From contig JAWXCB010000077.1 in assembly GCA_034440455.1 (NCBI GenBank), forward strand, positions 37,040-101,039: DNA of 64,000 nucleotides, written 5' to 3'. Each line of letters begins with the position of its first letter. The first letter of the stretch is position 1. The notes beneath the pieces are model-generated. The model was not told the DNA's origin. It did no database searches and was given only the letters and a program-made list of their open reading frames with translations. The translations under genes and the position numbers were made by a program. The DNA is from JAWXCB01 sp034440455 (GTDB lineage Bacteria; Bacteroidota; Bacteroidia; Chitinophagales; CAIOSU01). Of the stretch, positions 24,100-33,659 are shown piece by piece.

Positions 24100-25791
24100 A
24101 TAAGTTTTCCATTCATACGAAGTATTGCCGGTTACATTTACTTCCCTCAGCGATAAGTCAAGCCCATGTATTTCGCGCAAGTAATTTTTTATTACCCTCA
24201 TACGTTCTTCTTCCGAGACAATCAACACATCGCTATTTGCAGTATTCAGATAATTCCAAAACGATGGGTACGAATAGATGTCGCATTTACACTCATTTTC
24301 TAAGTATCGTTTGTAATAGGGGAAAAATGGAATGATGTAGCCATCGGTAATATAGAATTTCTTGAAGGCTGAAAAATCAACCGGATGAAAGGGTTTGCAA
24401 CTTAGAAAAAAATAATCTAATACGGAAGAATTAATGGCGAGAAAACGTCCGGAAGCAAGTTTCTTAATTTCTTCAAATTGCTGTTGCTTCATCTCTAAAT
24501 CTTCCTTCAGCCGGACGCTTTCTTTTTTCAGATGGTAGATATGAACAAGAAACAAAATTCCACAAGCGACTAATAGGGGATGAACCCTGCCCGAAAAATC
24601 AGGGCGCATATTTTTTACAAGCAATAATAGATGACAGAGGATAAACAATCCAATGTAAGGAACCCAGGAGCGCTCGTTTACTTTATCTACATACGTTTGA
24701 ACAAGAGTAAGCGCCCAATAAGAAACCACAAAAGCTGCGCAGAATAACCAGGTGGTTTTCTGTTTGCGAAAACTGTATTGACTCAGTAGCGCTGCGCTCA
24801 GCAGAATCACAACAAGCGCGAGATGCCAATATTGAAGCAATATGGCTTTTTGCTCGCGGGCTACGCGATTCCACTGACGGGCATCAGTAAAGATGAAATT
24901 TTCGGGCAGAATAAGCGAGCGAAGAAAAACCGGTGTCATCACGCGCGGATCAGAAAGCAGCATTTGCGCTCCCATTTGATGCATTACGGTATCGCGATAT
25001 GTTTTCATCCGCGCGAGCGGCACCATATTTCCCCGCGCGATAAACTGTTCTTCAATATCAGGTTCTACCTGCTTGTAAAATTCTGTGTTCGTTGCAGTTT
25101 TTATATCAATAGCTAAAAAGAGAGATTGACCGCCTACTACCAGCAGCGGGAAGAGGAAGAGCATTGCAGTATGTTTAATACGCTCGGTAAAAAGCAGCGA
25201 AAAAGGAATCATAAGTAGAAAACAAGCAAGAGCGGCTTCATTTCTGATAAATGTGCCAATAGCGAAAAACAAATTGAAGAGCAGAAACCACCCCCATCTT
25301 TTTTTTATGACGCCCCTGTCGTTAAAAAAAATCGTTAAGCCAACCAGCGAAGCGCCACAAACCAGATATGCAACGCGGGTGTAAATAAGATGAATATGGT
25401 GGTCAGCAAACACCAGCACAAACATGCTTACCATTATTGCAATTCTTCTTGCAGTAGAAATTTTTTGGGGCAGCAATACGCTTATAGCCTGCATGGACAG
25501 CACACTCGCCAGGAGCATCCATAAATTTTCCAGCCACGACATCCATTCTATTCCCGGAAAGTTTTCGTAGAGCAGGGAATAGAACTGCGAAATCACAAGG
25601 TTGCCTGAAAAATAAACGGAACGAAATGGCATGCCGGGAGTGAGACTTCCGCTGATAAAGCCAATATTCAGCCCTTCATATTCTACATAGTAGAAACCAA
25701 AGAAAAAGTAAGTGAAAATAAAACAGAGCAGCGTGATAAGTAAGGGTAAACGAAAATCAAATTGGCGTTCGGGCACATTCATTAACGACAT
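24085..25791 (-). CDS. Polytopic membrane protein, unnamed paralogous family (copy A)
   Basis: This 568-residue protein has about ten to twelve membrane segments in the first 420 residues, then a soluble C-terminal domain of about 150 residues. It shares colinear landmarks with 28966-30642 and 46022-47725: a TR[VA] motif in a membrane segment (YTRVAYLVCGAS), R-x-E (FIRNEAAL), a loop with VEPDIEEQFIARGNMVPL, and a CxC pair (ENECKCDIYSY) in the C-terminal domain. The shape resembles GT-C glycosyltransferases, but no known signature is clear. It follows the DUF1501 gene by 47 bases and is probably in its operon. The function is unknown. Confidence 0.75.
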   Translation of the reverse strand: MSLMNVPERQFDFRLPLLITLLCFIFTYFFFGFYYVEYEGLNIGFISGSLTPGMPFRSVYFSGNLVISQFYSLLYENFPGIEWMSWLENLWMLLASVLSMQAISVLLPQKISTARRIAIMVSMFVLVFADHHIHLIYTRVAYLVCGASLVGLTIFFNDRGVIKKRWGWFLLFNLFFAIGTFIRNEAALACFLLMIPFSLLFTERIKHTAMLFLFPLLVVGGQSLFLAIDIKTATNTEFYKQVEPDIEEQFIARGNMVPLARMKTYRDTVMHQMGAQMLLSDPRVMTPVFLRSLILPENFIFTDARQWNRVAREQKAILLQYWHLALVVILLSAALLSQYSFRKQKTTWLFCAAFVVSYWALTLVQTYVDKVNERSWVPYIGLFILCHLLLLVKNMRPDFSGRVHPLLVACGILFLVHIYHLKKESVRLKEDLEMKQQQFEEIKKLASGRFLAINSSVLDYFFLSCKPFHPVDFSAFKKFYITDGYIIPFFPYYKRYLENECKCDIYSYPSFWNYLNTANSDVLIVSEEERMRVIKNYLREIHGLDLSLREVNVTGNTSYEWKTYLLNR

Positions 25792-25838
25792 GCTTTCAGG
25801 AGAATTTGCTTTCCAAGATACGGTTTACTTTGGAGCGA

Positions 25839-27125
25839 CTATTTAAACAAATCCAAAATGGGATATGGTGAAAGCATCGCGGCAGACAATTCAGCATCTG
25901 GTATGCCGAACCAGCCTTTCAGCACAGACGCATAGACCGAGCGAAAGTCATGTTGCAAAGGCAAATTATCGCTCACTTCTGCCTTTGCGGGTAGAATCGG
26001 ATTTGAGCCGATAATTCCCCCTTTCAACCCGGAGCCGAATAAGAACATCGGACCTGTGGAGCCGTGGTCGGTGCCATAGCTGGCATTTGATTTAATCCTT
26101 CTGCCAAATTCTGAAATCGTCATGCCTAATACTTTATCCTGCGTGCCCATTAATTGCAGGTCATCTTCAAAAGCTGCAATCGCCTCGGAAAGCTTTGACA
26201 ATAATTGAGCGTGAACTCCCTGTGTTGCGTCTGAAGAATACACCTGCCCGTTATGCAAATCAAAACCATTTAGATTAACCATGTAAATTTTTGTTTTCAA
26301 TCCTCCTCCAATTAACTGCGCAACTATTTTCAATTGGTCAGCAAGAAGATTCCTGCCGGTTTCGGGATAGCGTTTTGATAAATTTTGCTGCGCCTGGGCT
26401 GCCGCTTTGATTACCGAAATGTACTGATGGGTTTCATTCGCAGTTGACCTTACAAAAAATAATTCCCTGCCTGCCGGTGTGGCGGGCGCAATGCCATAGT
26501 TTCCAAGCACTAAATCATAAAAAAAAGATGTGGAGGTAATCGCCATGCCTAAACCTACAGTATGTCCCTGCAATGCGGTTGATAATACAGAGCCGACTTG
26601 TATTGCCGGTGGGTCAGGCAAATCATTATTCGGATAGCCGACAGGATAGTTTGGATATTTCTGGTCGAGGAATCTGCCTGCCCAGCCCGAACTAAGCACG
26701 GTAGATGCTCCTGAGCCGGTCAGCCAAATATCCGTAGCCCGAAAGTGCGAAAAATCAGGATTGGGATAACCAACTCCTTGAATTACGGAGAGTGAATTGC
26801 TGTTATACATTTTTTGCAATTCGACTAAGGAAGGATGAAAGCCGGTGACATCTGAATTATTTAAACAAAGCACCCGATTTTCCGGTATCAGGATATTTTT
26901 CCGCGCATTGGCAAGATGTGCATATTGGTCTAAAGGGATAACTGTATTCAGCCCGTCATTTCCCCCTTCTAATTGCACTAAAACAAGAATCCTGTCATCT
27001 GCCGATGAATTTTTTGATGATGCGGGCGCATTTTTTCTTTTACAACCCCATAAGGATAAATTATTTAGCATCAGCGGCAATAGAATTGCCGGAACTGCGC
27101 TCTTTAAAAATGTTTTACGTTTCAT
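25839..27125 (-). CDS. DUF1501 family exported protein (pair 1)
   Basis: This 428-residue DUF1501 protein belongs to the alkaline-phosphatase/sulfatase-like superfamily but has no assigned reaction. The N-terminus MKRKTFLKSAVPAILLPLML with LSLWGC suggests export and possibly lipidation. Landmarks include LVQLEGGNDGLNTVIPLDQY, SHFRATDIWLTGSG, NLNGFDLHNGQVY and GRRIKSNASYGTDHGS. The last block carries the acidic and histidine residues expected of a metal site. It is 12 bases downstream of the DUF1800 gene, the usual order for this pair. No type IX secretion C-terminal signal was seen. Confidence 0.9.
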   Translation of the reverse strand: MKRKTFLKSAVPAILLPLMLNNLSLWGCKRKNAPASSKNSSADDRILVLVQLEGGNDGLNTVIPLDQYAHLANARKNILIPENRVLCLNNSDVTGFHPSLVELQKMYNSNSLSVIQGVGYPNPDFSHFRATDIWLTGSGASTVLSSGWAGRFLDQKYPNYPVGYPNNDLPDPPAIQVGSVLSTALQGHTVGLGMAITSTSFFYDLVLGNYGIAPATPAGRELFFVRSTANETHQYISVIKAAAQAQQNLSKRYPETGRNLLADQLKIVAQLIGGGLKTKIYMVNLNGFDLHNGQVYSSDATQGVHAQLLSKLSEAIAAFEDDLQLMGTQDKVLGMTISEFGRRIKSNASYGTDHGSTGPMFLFGSGLKGGIIGSNPILPAKAEVSDNLPLQHDFRSVYASVLKGWFGIPDAELSAAMLSPYPILDLFK

Positions 27126-27137
27126 TCTGCAATTTTT

Positions 27138-28466
27138 TCAAATCAACTGATACTCGGGTCGTTGGGCGATGTAAGCATAAAATTGACGGAGTCGCGTAAA
27201 CACTACGCTTTTACTGATTTCATCAGTGGGATTCGTTGCATAACTATTCCATGCATCAGTCCAATAGTAATCCGCTTTTTGCCCCGACAGAAGAATTGTT
27301 TTCAAAAATTCAATCTGTGATGCATCAAATGCATTCGCGCATAATAACATCGTGCTGTCTGTAATCAATTGGTTCGGGTCTTCCGGATGCGGCAGTTGGT
27401 TAGTGAATGCAAGCAAATCAAACTTCAATTTTGCCGAGTAAATTGGCAATCCTCCTTCTGACGCCAGCATATCGGTAAAAGAATTGCGTAGGGGTAATGT
27501 GTTGGAATTTATCCAAAGCCGGTGATAACCGGGCTGCTGGTGATAAGCAGGCCAGCCTGCTACGTTAAGGGGGTCTCCCGGCTCCATTCCGAGAAGGCGC
27601 AATTGATACGCAAGTGACCATGCGTCATATTGCAGCGCCAGTTCCGAAGAAGATGGAAAGGGAACTTGAAATTGCCTGCATGCCCCAATCAGGAAATCAA
27701 CCGGATTTTTTATTAAGCAGCCCCTATTCATCGGGTCAAAAAAATGCTCACTGCCAAGCAATGCCTTTAACACGGGTTTCACTTCAAAATTGTTTTTAAA
27801 AAATAGATCCGCCAAAGGACTAATTACTTCAGCTTCCACTTTTGAGTCAATTTCGGAGTAAACAAACCAGCGATAAATTTTTCGACAAACATGTTTGGCT
27901 GCTTCCTGCTGCTGAAAAATCATATCAATCAAATCATCTGTTTCTTTTGCGCCTGCTGCGCCAGTTCTTCCCTTTATTACCGTGTTATTATAAAACGTTG
28001 AAAATTGCTTGTCACCGGAATCGTGATTGAGTGGATTGAACGGTGGATTGGGATTGAAAAGCGAGACTAAACTGCTTAAATCATCCTGGTGGTCTTCCCA
28101 TCCGGTGAGCACCCTTGCCGCAGCCATCACATCACTCTCCATATAGCGCGAATCAGGACCTTTGCCGACAGTAAATAGTTCTTGCAACTCGCGCGCATAA
28201 TTTTCATTTGGTGTCACCGCGCTGTTTGAGTTTCCGTTCAGATAAAGAAGCATTCCGGGCGTAGTAGTTATTGCCCTTGTGAGTTTTTTGAAATTACCCA
28301 ACGCGTGCAATCTGAGCAAAGCGAGATAGTCATAGTCAAACCTTGCATCTTTCATCAAAAACATTTGCGCTACAAGATGACTGGGCCAGAAAAGCGTCAT
28401 CTTTTCTGTTAAGGTATTCTTGGGATTGAGCATTAACCCAATCCACCAAGCTTTTAATGTTCTCAC
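27138..28466 (-). CDS. DUF1800 protein, C-terminal part separated by a frameshift (pair 1)
   Basis: This frame holds about 442 residues of a DUF1800 protein, starting at a GTG inside the sequence GTGA that also contains the stop of the N-terminal part. It carries LKAWWIGLML, LTEKMTLFWPSH, GNFKKLTRAI, NENYARELQELFTVG and VLTGWEDH. All match the intact DUF1800 gene at 33660-35240 in order. The homologous join lies exactly at the overlap, so a single missing base explains the split. Either the gene is a recent pseudogene, or this is a sequencing error, or ribosomes shift or restart at GTGA. The GTG has no special ribosome binding site. Confidence 0.85.
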   Translation of the reverse strand: MRTLKAWWIGLMLNPKNTLTEKMTLFWPSHLVAQMFLMKDARFDYDYLALLRLHALGNFKKLTRAITTTPGMLLYLNGNSNSAVTPNENYARELQELFTVGKGPDSRYMESDVMAAARVLTGWEDHQDDLSSLVSLFNPNPPFNPLNHDSGDKQFSTFYNNTVIKGRTGAAGAKETDDLIDMIFQQQEAAKHVCRKIYRWFVYSEIDSKVEAEVISPLADLFFKNNFEVKPVLKALLGSEHFFDPMNRGCLIKNPVDFLIGACRQFQVPFPSSSELALQYDAWSLAYQLRLLGMEPGDPLNVAGWPAYHQQPGYHRLWINSNTLPLRNSFTDMLASEGGLPIYSAKLKFDLLAFTNQLPHPEDPNQLITDSTMLLCANAFDASQIEFLKTILLSGQKADYYWTDAWNSYATNPTDEISKSVVFTRLRQFYAYIAQRPEYQLI

Positions 28467-28870
28467 TCTTCTCTATCAGCATTTCCGTCAATATTGCCAA
28501 ATGTGCCATGCACCCATGTTTGCCCAAACGGCACATCAGGGTCAGTATATTCAGCATCATTGTATGAATTAACCGGAGGCGAGGGAGTAGGTGTTTGAGT
28601 AAGTAGAATATCCAGACTTTGGGAAAGGTTCAATCCCGAAAAACGATGATAATCGGCATGTGTCACGCCAAACAGGGTTCTTCTGAGCAGGTGCAGCAAC
28701 TGAGGTTGCCCCCAATGTCCTGAATAATGCATGATGCCATGAGTTCTTGCTTTGTTCAATATCGGGTTTGATTCTTTTACAGACTGTGAATCATCTTCAG
28801 CGAATGCTGTTTTCGCGGCTGCTGCGCTTATCAAACTCATTAGAAAGCCGGAACGGGAAAACTCCTTCAT
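28463..28870 (-). CDS. DUF1800 protein, N-terminal part ending at a frameshift (pair 1)
   Basis: These 135 residues match the first quarter of the second DUF1800 copy: LLHLLRRTLFGVTHADYHRF, then SLDILLTQTPTPSPP and DPDVPFGQTWVHG. The N-terminus MKEFSRSGFLMSLISAAAAKTAFA looks like a signal peptide, which the second copy lacks. The frame ends at NADREE followed by TGA. Moving one base back continues with RTLKAWW, which restores the colinear match and the same spacing as the intact copy. It lies downstream of the membrane-protein gene 28966-30642. Confidence 0.85.
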   Translation of the reverse strand: MKEFSRSGFLMSLISAAAAKTAFAEDDSQSVKESNPILNKARTHGIMHYSGHWGQPQLLHLLRRTLFGVTHADYHRFSGLNLSQSLDILLTQTPTPSPPVNSYNDAEYTDPDVPFGQTWVHGTFGNIDGNADREE

Positions 28871-28965
28871 TTTGCTCCTGTTTTATGACATTCAATAAAA
28901 GATACCTCTGGTTAAATTACTCCTCCGTTCTCAATAAATCAGATGCAGGACGCATAGCGTATCTG

Positions 28966-30642
28966 CTATTTGAAAGTATAAACAGTAGCGCTATTACCTT
29001 CAACGCTGAATGAATCAATCGGCACGATATTGTAATTTTTCTTCCTTACCACGCTGCAATAATATTTCATCACCTCGACTCTTTCCGGGTCGGAAATAAT
29101 GATGACGCTCTCTTTTTTTGATTCTAAAAAATCCATGAAGTCAGTATAACTTTTTGTATTACAGTTACATTCTTTCCTGAGATAGGCGTTATAGTTATCC
29201 TGAATATAAATGACATCGGCATCAAATAGATAGAGACGCGAAAAGACGGAAAAATCATGCATTTGAAATGGACGGAGGCTGAACAGAATCATTTGATTTT
29301 GCTCATTTCCGGGCACCAGAATTTTTCCCGGATACCTTCTTTTTAATTCATCGGTGAATTTTTTACGGGATTGCAATTTACCAGAGAGATCCGCCACGTA
29401 TAGCTGCTGTTGTTTAAAATGGATAACCGTTCCGGTCAGGATTATCATACCCGCAACGATGCTGGTTATATAGATCCAACGGACTGCTGCAAAATCAATC
29501 TTGCTTAACAGGATGAAACACATCATCACGAGCATAGCATCCAAAGTATAATACTGAAGCATGATAAAATATGTTGTGGCGACCACGATCAACCAAAATG
29601 AAAGATTGAATAGTACTATTTTTATCGCCTCTTTTTTATCCGTAATGAATGATTGCCGCATGACAATTAACAGCAGTCCGATGTAGATAATAAGTAATCC
29701 GAGCGAATGGCGGAGTTTATCCGATAGTATATCAACAGCGCGTAGTATCAATTCCTTATTCACACCGACAAAAGCATTTTCTGCAACCAAACTTCGCAGG
29801 AAAGCAATGGTGGTGTATTCCTGGTCGGTTATCAGATTTACAACTGCGGTGTATTTGGCGGAGTCAACGGCATTGGTCATGCTGCTGAGTGGAACAATAT
29901 TCCCCCTGTCTAATAATTGATAGCCTAATTCAGGCTCGAATTGCTTTAGAAAGTCATCGGTGGTCAGTCGGTCATACGCAATAAACCCAAATACCAAAGC
30001 AAATACAGCGGTATTGAAGATGATTGCTGTTTTAGAATAAGAGCGGCTCGAAACTAATAAGACTCCTAACCATTGCATTAAAAAGACGAATGTGCCTACC
30101 TCATGCCTCGATAAAAGACACAGGACAAACAGCGCGCAGGACCACCAGCCCAATAGTTTATTGTTTTTTCCGCCAGCTAACAGCGCAAGCGTGGATGCGA
30201 TGCCCAATGCAAATGCCACGCGTGTATATTGAAACACAAGAATAAACTCCGTGGCGAGTACCAATGTAAGAACAAGAGGAATTATTTTCAGGATGAAACC
30301 TGCATGCTGATTATTCTTCAGAAAGAGGAGCAGGATGGTAAACAGGGAAATTGCTACATAAGCAAATAGAAATATTTCATACCAGGGAATTCCGGAGGTG
30401 ACGCTATAGAACAGCATATAGACTTCTGCCAGCAGAAAATGCGAAACAAAATACCAGATGTTTACAGGAACTCCTTCAGTTACAGAACCTGAGAAAAAGG
30501 TGGGATATAAGGCTTCATACGACTCATACACGGAAAAGACGCCTAAGCCATATACAAATATCAGGATGAAAATAAAAATTGCCCCGTATTTCACTGCTGT
30601 ATTTTTCATATAATTCAAACAAACTTTTCTATGTGGCGGCAA
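28966..30642 (-). CDS. Polytopic membrane protein, unnamed paralogous family (copy B)
   Basis: This 558-residue protein is a paralogue of 24085-25791. Shared landmarks are QYTRVAFALGIAS, LLSRHEVGTF, a loop FEPELGYQLLDRGNIVPL followed by SSM, FLRSL and the C-terminal CxC (RKECNCNTKSY). Membrane segments fill the first 420 residues; the rest is soluble. The TTG/ATG start region is ambiguous: MKNTAVKYG inside the frame (12 residues in) is a plausible alternative. It is upstream of the first DUF1800-DUF1501 pair, so copies A and B bracket that pair. The ASST-like gene diverges from it. Confidence 0.75.
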   Translation of the reverse strand: MPPHRKVCLNYMKNTAVKYGAIFIFILIFVYGLGVFSVYESYEALYPTFFSGSVTEGVPVNIWYFVSHFLLAEVYMLFYSVTSGIPWYEIFLFAYVAISLFTILLLFLKNNQHAGFILKIIPLVLTLVLATEFILVFQYTRVAFALGIASTLALLAGGKNNKLLGWWSCALFVLCLLSRHEVGTFVFLMQWLGVLLVSSRSYSKTAIIFNTAVFALVFGFIAYDRLTTDDFLKQFEPELGYQLLDRGNIVPLSSMTNAVDSAKYTAVVNLITDQEYTTIAFLRSLVAENAFVGVNKELILRAVDILSDKLRHSLGLLIIYIGLLLIVMRQSFITDKKEAIKIVLFNLSFWLIVVATTYFIMLQYYTLDAMLVMMCFILLSKIDFAAVRWIYITSIVAGMIILTGTVIHFKQQQLYVADLSGKLQSRKKFTDELKRRYPGKILVPGNEQNQMILFSLRPFQMHDFSVFSRLYLFDADVIYIQDNYNAYLRKECNCNTKSYTDFMDFLESKKESVIIISDPERVEVMKYYCSVVRKKNYNIVPIDSFSVEGNSATVYTFK

Positions 30643-30701
30643 GCGTTGCTTCCCAAAGCGGCAATGTTGTTTTCATGACCGGATTGTTGCCTATTTAATT
30701 A

Positions 30702-30709
30702 TAAATTTG
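30702..30709 (+). promoter_or_regulatory. -7 element TAAATTTG ahead of the ASST-like gene
   Basis: TAAATTTG matches TAnnTTTG, and a TTG at 30684-30686 lies upstream. It overlaps the TTG at 30707, which therefore cannot be the translation start and favours the ATG at 30743. Confidence 0.5.
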
Positions 30710-30742
30710 ACAGATGCTAAACACGTAAACATTCTAAGTAAA

Positions 30743-32380
30743 ATGAGGAACACACATAAATGCGCAATACCCTGCCCTAAATTTAAAAGAATATACCCGG
30801 TTTCGGGTGATGTTGTCGCATTCTTTTTTTTAGCCGCGTTCAGTTTGCTAAACTTTAGCTGCAATTTAAAAAATCAAGATGGATTTAATAAGGGCGTGAA
30901 GACAAATGATACGTTGTCTGTTGCAGCACCGCTTGATGTATTGCTCTACCTGCCTCCGGTAATTGCGGCAAATCCAAATGAGGACTCTGCAACATCTATC
31001 ATTTTAACCACAGCGGACGTTGCGCGATTTGATGACCTATCGGAAGAGAAGCCTTATGTCAATTCAGTTCAAATTGTTGATGCGAATGAGCCATGGCCTC
31101 CGAGATGGTACATCGCAACCCCTGTCTATACAGATAAAATGTATGAAAAGGTTGCAAAACAAAACCAATATCGGTTTGATTTTGTGATAGATGCCAAAAT
31201 CGAGTCGGGCTATTTTTCTTTCTATAAAATACTTTCACAACAAGCGATAGGCACAGGGCAGTTGTCTGCTCCTGAGTTTGCAGGCTATATTTTGCTGGAT
31301 AAAAAAATGGAGCCGGTTGATACTATTAAAAGCAATATGAAAAGGTCTAACATATTTTTTCGCGACCTGAATATCAACGAGAAAGGAGAGCGGTTGGTGG
31401 ACTTAAAGAAAGACACTTACCTTGATTTAAGAGACTATACTGATAATCCGAAAGACAGTTCTGTGCATTGCTATCTTGACATCATCCACATCTTGGATTC
31501 AAATGACAATGTGCTTTTTACCTGGAATCCTTTATATCATATCAACCCTGATTTATTTCAATACAAAGAAACGATGAATAGCAAAGCATTTGCGACAAGA
31601 CACGCTGATATACTAGAGTGGACGCGGCTTACGTCAGCCCTATGGGATTATGACGGCAATATTCTGTATGCAATGAAGCAAATTGGTATCGGCAAAGTGT
31701 CGCGCGAAACCGGGCAAATAATGTGGCAGATAAATTACTCGGATATTCCCATTGTATCCGGTAAGGATACTTTAGAATGGTATAGTCCGCATGATTTTAA
31801 TTTTTTGTCTGAGAATGATACTGCGGTGCTCTATTCTCTTTATTCGGGAGGCGCGGTAGGAGTTCAGCCCGCGTGTGGCGTTTTGTTTGAACAGAATAAA
31901 AAAACAAAGAAATTCAAACTCGTGCAATACATTTTTCCGCAAACAAACTATCTGGCTGTCGGGCAGGGCAATCTTGAATATCATCCTAACGGGGATTATG
32001 CTATCGGCTATGGTTTTTTTAGCGAGCCGGATACCTCTGCAAATGCGGGAGATAATTATCGAAACGTGTTAGAGTATAAATTACATGACGGAACAGCATC
32101 TGTTTATCAATTGCCGCGCTGGATTTATAACTATAAAGCGCGTTTAGTGCGCGACTGGCCTCGTCCTCCGCGTCCGGTAATTATGCAAAAGGGAGATAAT
32201 TTGGAAGCAACAGGCGATTTTAAAGAGTACACTTGGTATAAATTATCAGGCGCGAATCTAACAACGGCAAGCAAGGTTGGTGCAGGAAATACAATAAAGC
32301 CGGAAAAGGGTAGCATCTATTGTGTTGAGAGTAAATACGGTATCGGATTTTCAGTTTCACTGCCTTTCACTGTCAACTGA
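30743..32380 (+). CDS. Arylsulfotransferase (ASST)-like lipoprotein
   Basis: From the ATG at 30743 this is a 545-residue protein with a long basic N-terminus and a hydrophobic stretch (VVAFFFLAAFSLLNFSC) ending in a lipobox cysteine. The body looks like the beta-propeller of the arylsulfotransferase family. It has YLDIIHILDSNDNVLFTW, WTRLTSALWDYDGNILYAMK, KVSRETGQIMWQI and SPHDFNFLSENDTAVLY. Bacterial ASST enzymes transfer sulfate between phenolic donors and acceptors in the periplasm; related propellers may have other jobs. The catalytic histidines were not assigned. It ends in an Ig-like C-terminal part and overlaps the convergent DUF1501 gene by 8 bases. Confidence 0.65.
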   Translation: MRNTHKCAIPCPKFKRIYPVSGDVVAFFFLAAFSLLNFSCNLKNQDGFNKGVKTNDTLSVAAPLDVLLYLPPVIAANPNEDSATSIILTTADVARFDDLSEEKPYVNSVQIVDANEPWPPRWYIATPVYTDKMYEKVAKQNQYRFDFVIDAKIESGYFSFYKILSQQAIGTGQLSAPEFAGYILLDKKMEPVDTIKSNMKRSNIFFRDLNINEKGERLVDLKKDTYLDLRDYTDNPKDSSVHCYLDIIHILDSNDNVLFTWNPLYHINPDLFQYKETMNSKAFATRHADILEWTRLTSALWDYDGNILYAMKQIGIGKVSRETGQIMWQINYSDIPIVSGKDTLEWYSPHDFNFLSENDTAVLYSLYSGGAVGVQPACGVLFEQNKKTKKFKLVQYIFPQTNYLAVGQGNLEYHPNGDYAIGYGFFSEPDTSANAGDNYRNVLEYKLHDGTASVYQLPRWIYNYKARLVRDWPRPPRPVIMQKGDNLEATGDFKEYTWYKLSGANLTTASKVGAGNTIKPEKGSIYCVESKYGIGFSVSLPFTVN

Positions 32381-33656
32381 TAGATAGTTGCTTTTCATCC
32401 TTGAATATCTGCAATTGAGGAAAATTCCCATAAAGAATTTCATTCACAGCCGTTTCTGGCGCTTCAAACCAGTTCTTTAACACCGAGGCATATACCGACC
32501 GGTAATCATATTGTAATACCAAGTTATCATTTACAGTAATTTTTTCGGGTATAACCGGATTGGTTCCTAAGATGCCGCCTTTTATTTGCGAGCCGAAGAA
32601 AAGGAGAGGTTGCGATGAGCCATGATCGGTTCCATAGCTGGCATTTGACATAATGCGTCTGCCAAATTCCGAGAAAGTCATTCCCGCAACTTCATTTTCC
32701 CGCCCCATGCCCTTAATGTCATCCCAAAAACAGGTAATCGCTTGTGATAGTTTGCCAAGTAAATCAGCATGTAATCCCTTCGTTGCGTCAGAAGGATCCA
32801 CCTGCGAGTTATGGGTGTCAAAGCCCTTTAAATCTACAAGATAAACGGAAGTTTGTAATCCACCATTAATAAGTTGAGCAACCTTTTTCAGTTGGTCAGC
32901 TAAAGGGTTTTTGCCGGGATCAGGATACGACTTAGAATGATTGAAGGAAACGGAGAGCGCATTTTTGACAATCTTTGAATAGCGCTCTGCTTGCAGCAAC
33001 ATCTCGCGGATACTCTTTGTTTCTTTTCCTGCCATTCCCGCTAATTCACCGGATGATGATTCCACAGGATGCGTTTCAAAACCTTCAGTTGGGTCAATCA
33101 CAATGCTCATATCCATTTCACTGCCCTGAAAAAGATAGGTGCCGGTATCGCCAATTTTGATAGCCGGAGGCTCCGGGTGTTCGCCATTCGGAAAACCGGC
33201 AGGATAATTCATATAGCGGGTTTGTAAAAAACGCGCTGCCCAACCGGTATATAATACAGTAGCAGAATCTGAGCCAGTAAGCCAAACATCAGATGAGCGA
33301 AAATGCGAATAGCTGGGATTGGAATAGCCCACGCCCTGCACAAATGAAATTAGATTGTCCTCATACAAATCGCGTATGCCCTCAAGAGCCGGATGAAGCG
33401 CGGTGTTGGAACTTCCTTTGATGCGTAAAACTTTATTTTCCGGTATCAGCAGATTGGAACGCGCAGCCGCAAGCAAACCATAATTGTCAAGAGGAATGAG
33501 CGTATTCAATCCGTCATTACCGCCATCAAGCTGGATGATAACAAAGATGCGATTGCTCTTCTTTGTTTTATTTGGCGAGCATGCTTGCAGCGCGTTTAAA
33601 ACAAAAGGCAGCAGAGCGGCAATGCCCGAATTGCGTATGAATTTTCTCCTGTTCAT
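32373..33656 (-). CDS. DUF1501 family exported protein (pair 2)
   Basis: This 427-residue paralogue of the DUF1501 protein at 25839-27125 keeps the blocks IQLDGGNDGLNTLIPLDNY, SHFRSSDVWLTGS, DLKGFDTHNSQVD and GRRIMSNASYGTDHGS. The N-terminus MNRRKFIRNSGIAALLPF is a convincing Tat signal with RR, followed by a possible lipobox (LQAC). It follows the DUF1800 gene by 3 bases, so the two are co-translated. It ends KDEKQLSIS without a type IX sorting domain. Confidence 0.9.
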   Translation of the reverse strand: MNRRKFIRNSGIAALLPFVLNALQACSPNKTKKSNRIFVIIQLDGGNDGLNTLIPLDNYGLLAAARSNLLIPENKVLRIKGSSNTALHPALEGIRDLYEDNLISFVQGVGYSNPSYSHFRSSDVWLTGSDSATVLYTGWAARFLQTRYMNYPAGFPNGEHPEPPAIKIGDTGTYLFQGSEMDMSIVIDPTEGFETHPVESSSGELAGMAGKETKSIREMLLQAERYSKIVKNALSVSFNHSKSYPDPGKNPLADQLKKVAQLINGGLQTSVYLVDLKGFDTHNSQVDPSDATKGLHADLLGKLSQAITCFWDDIKGMGRENEVAGMTFSEFGRRIMSNASYGTDHGSSQPLLFFGSQIKGGILGTNPVIPEKITVNDNLVLQYDYRSVYASVLKNWFEAPETAVNEILYGNFPQLQIFKDEKQLSIS

Positions 33657-33659
33657 CCT

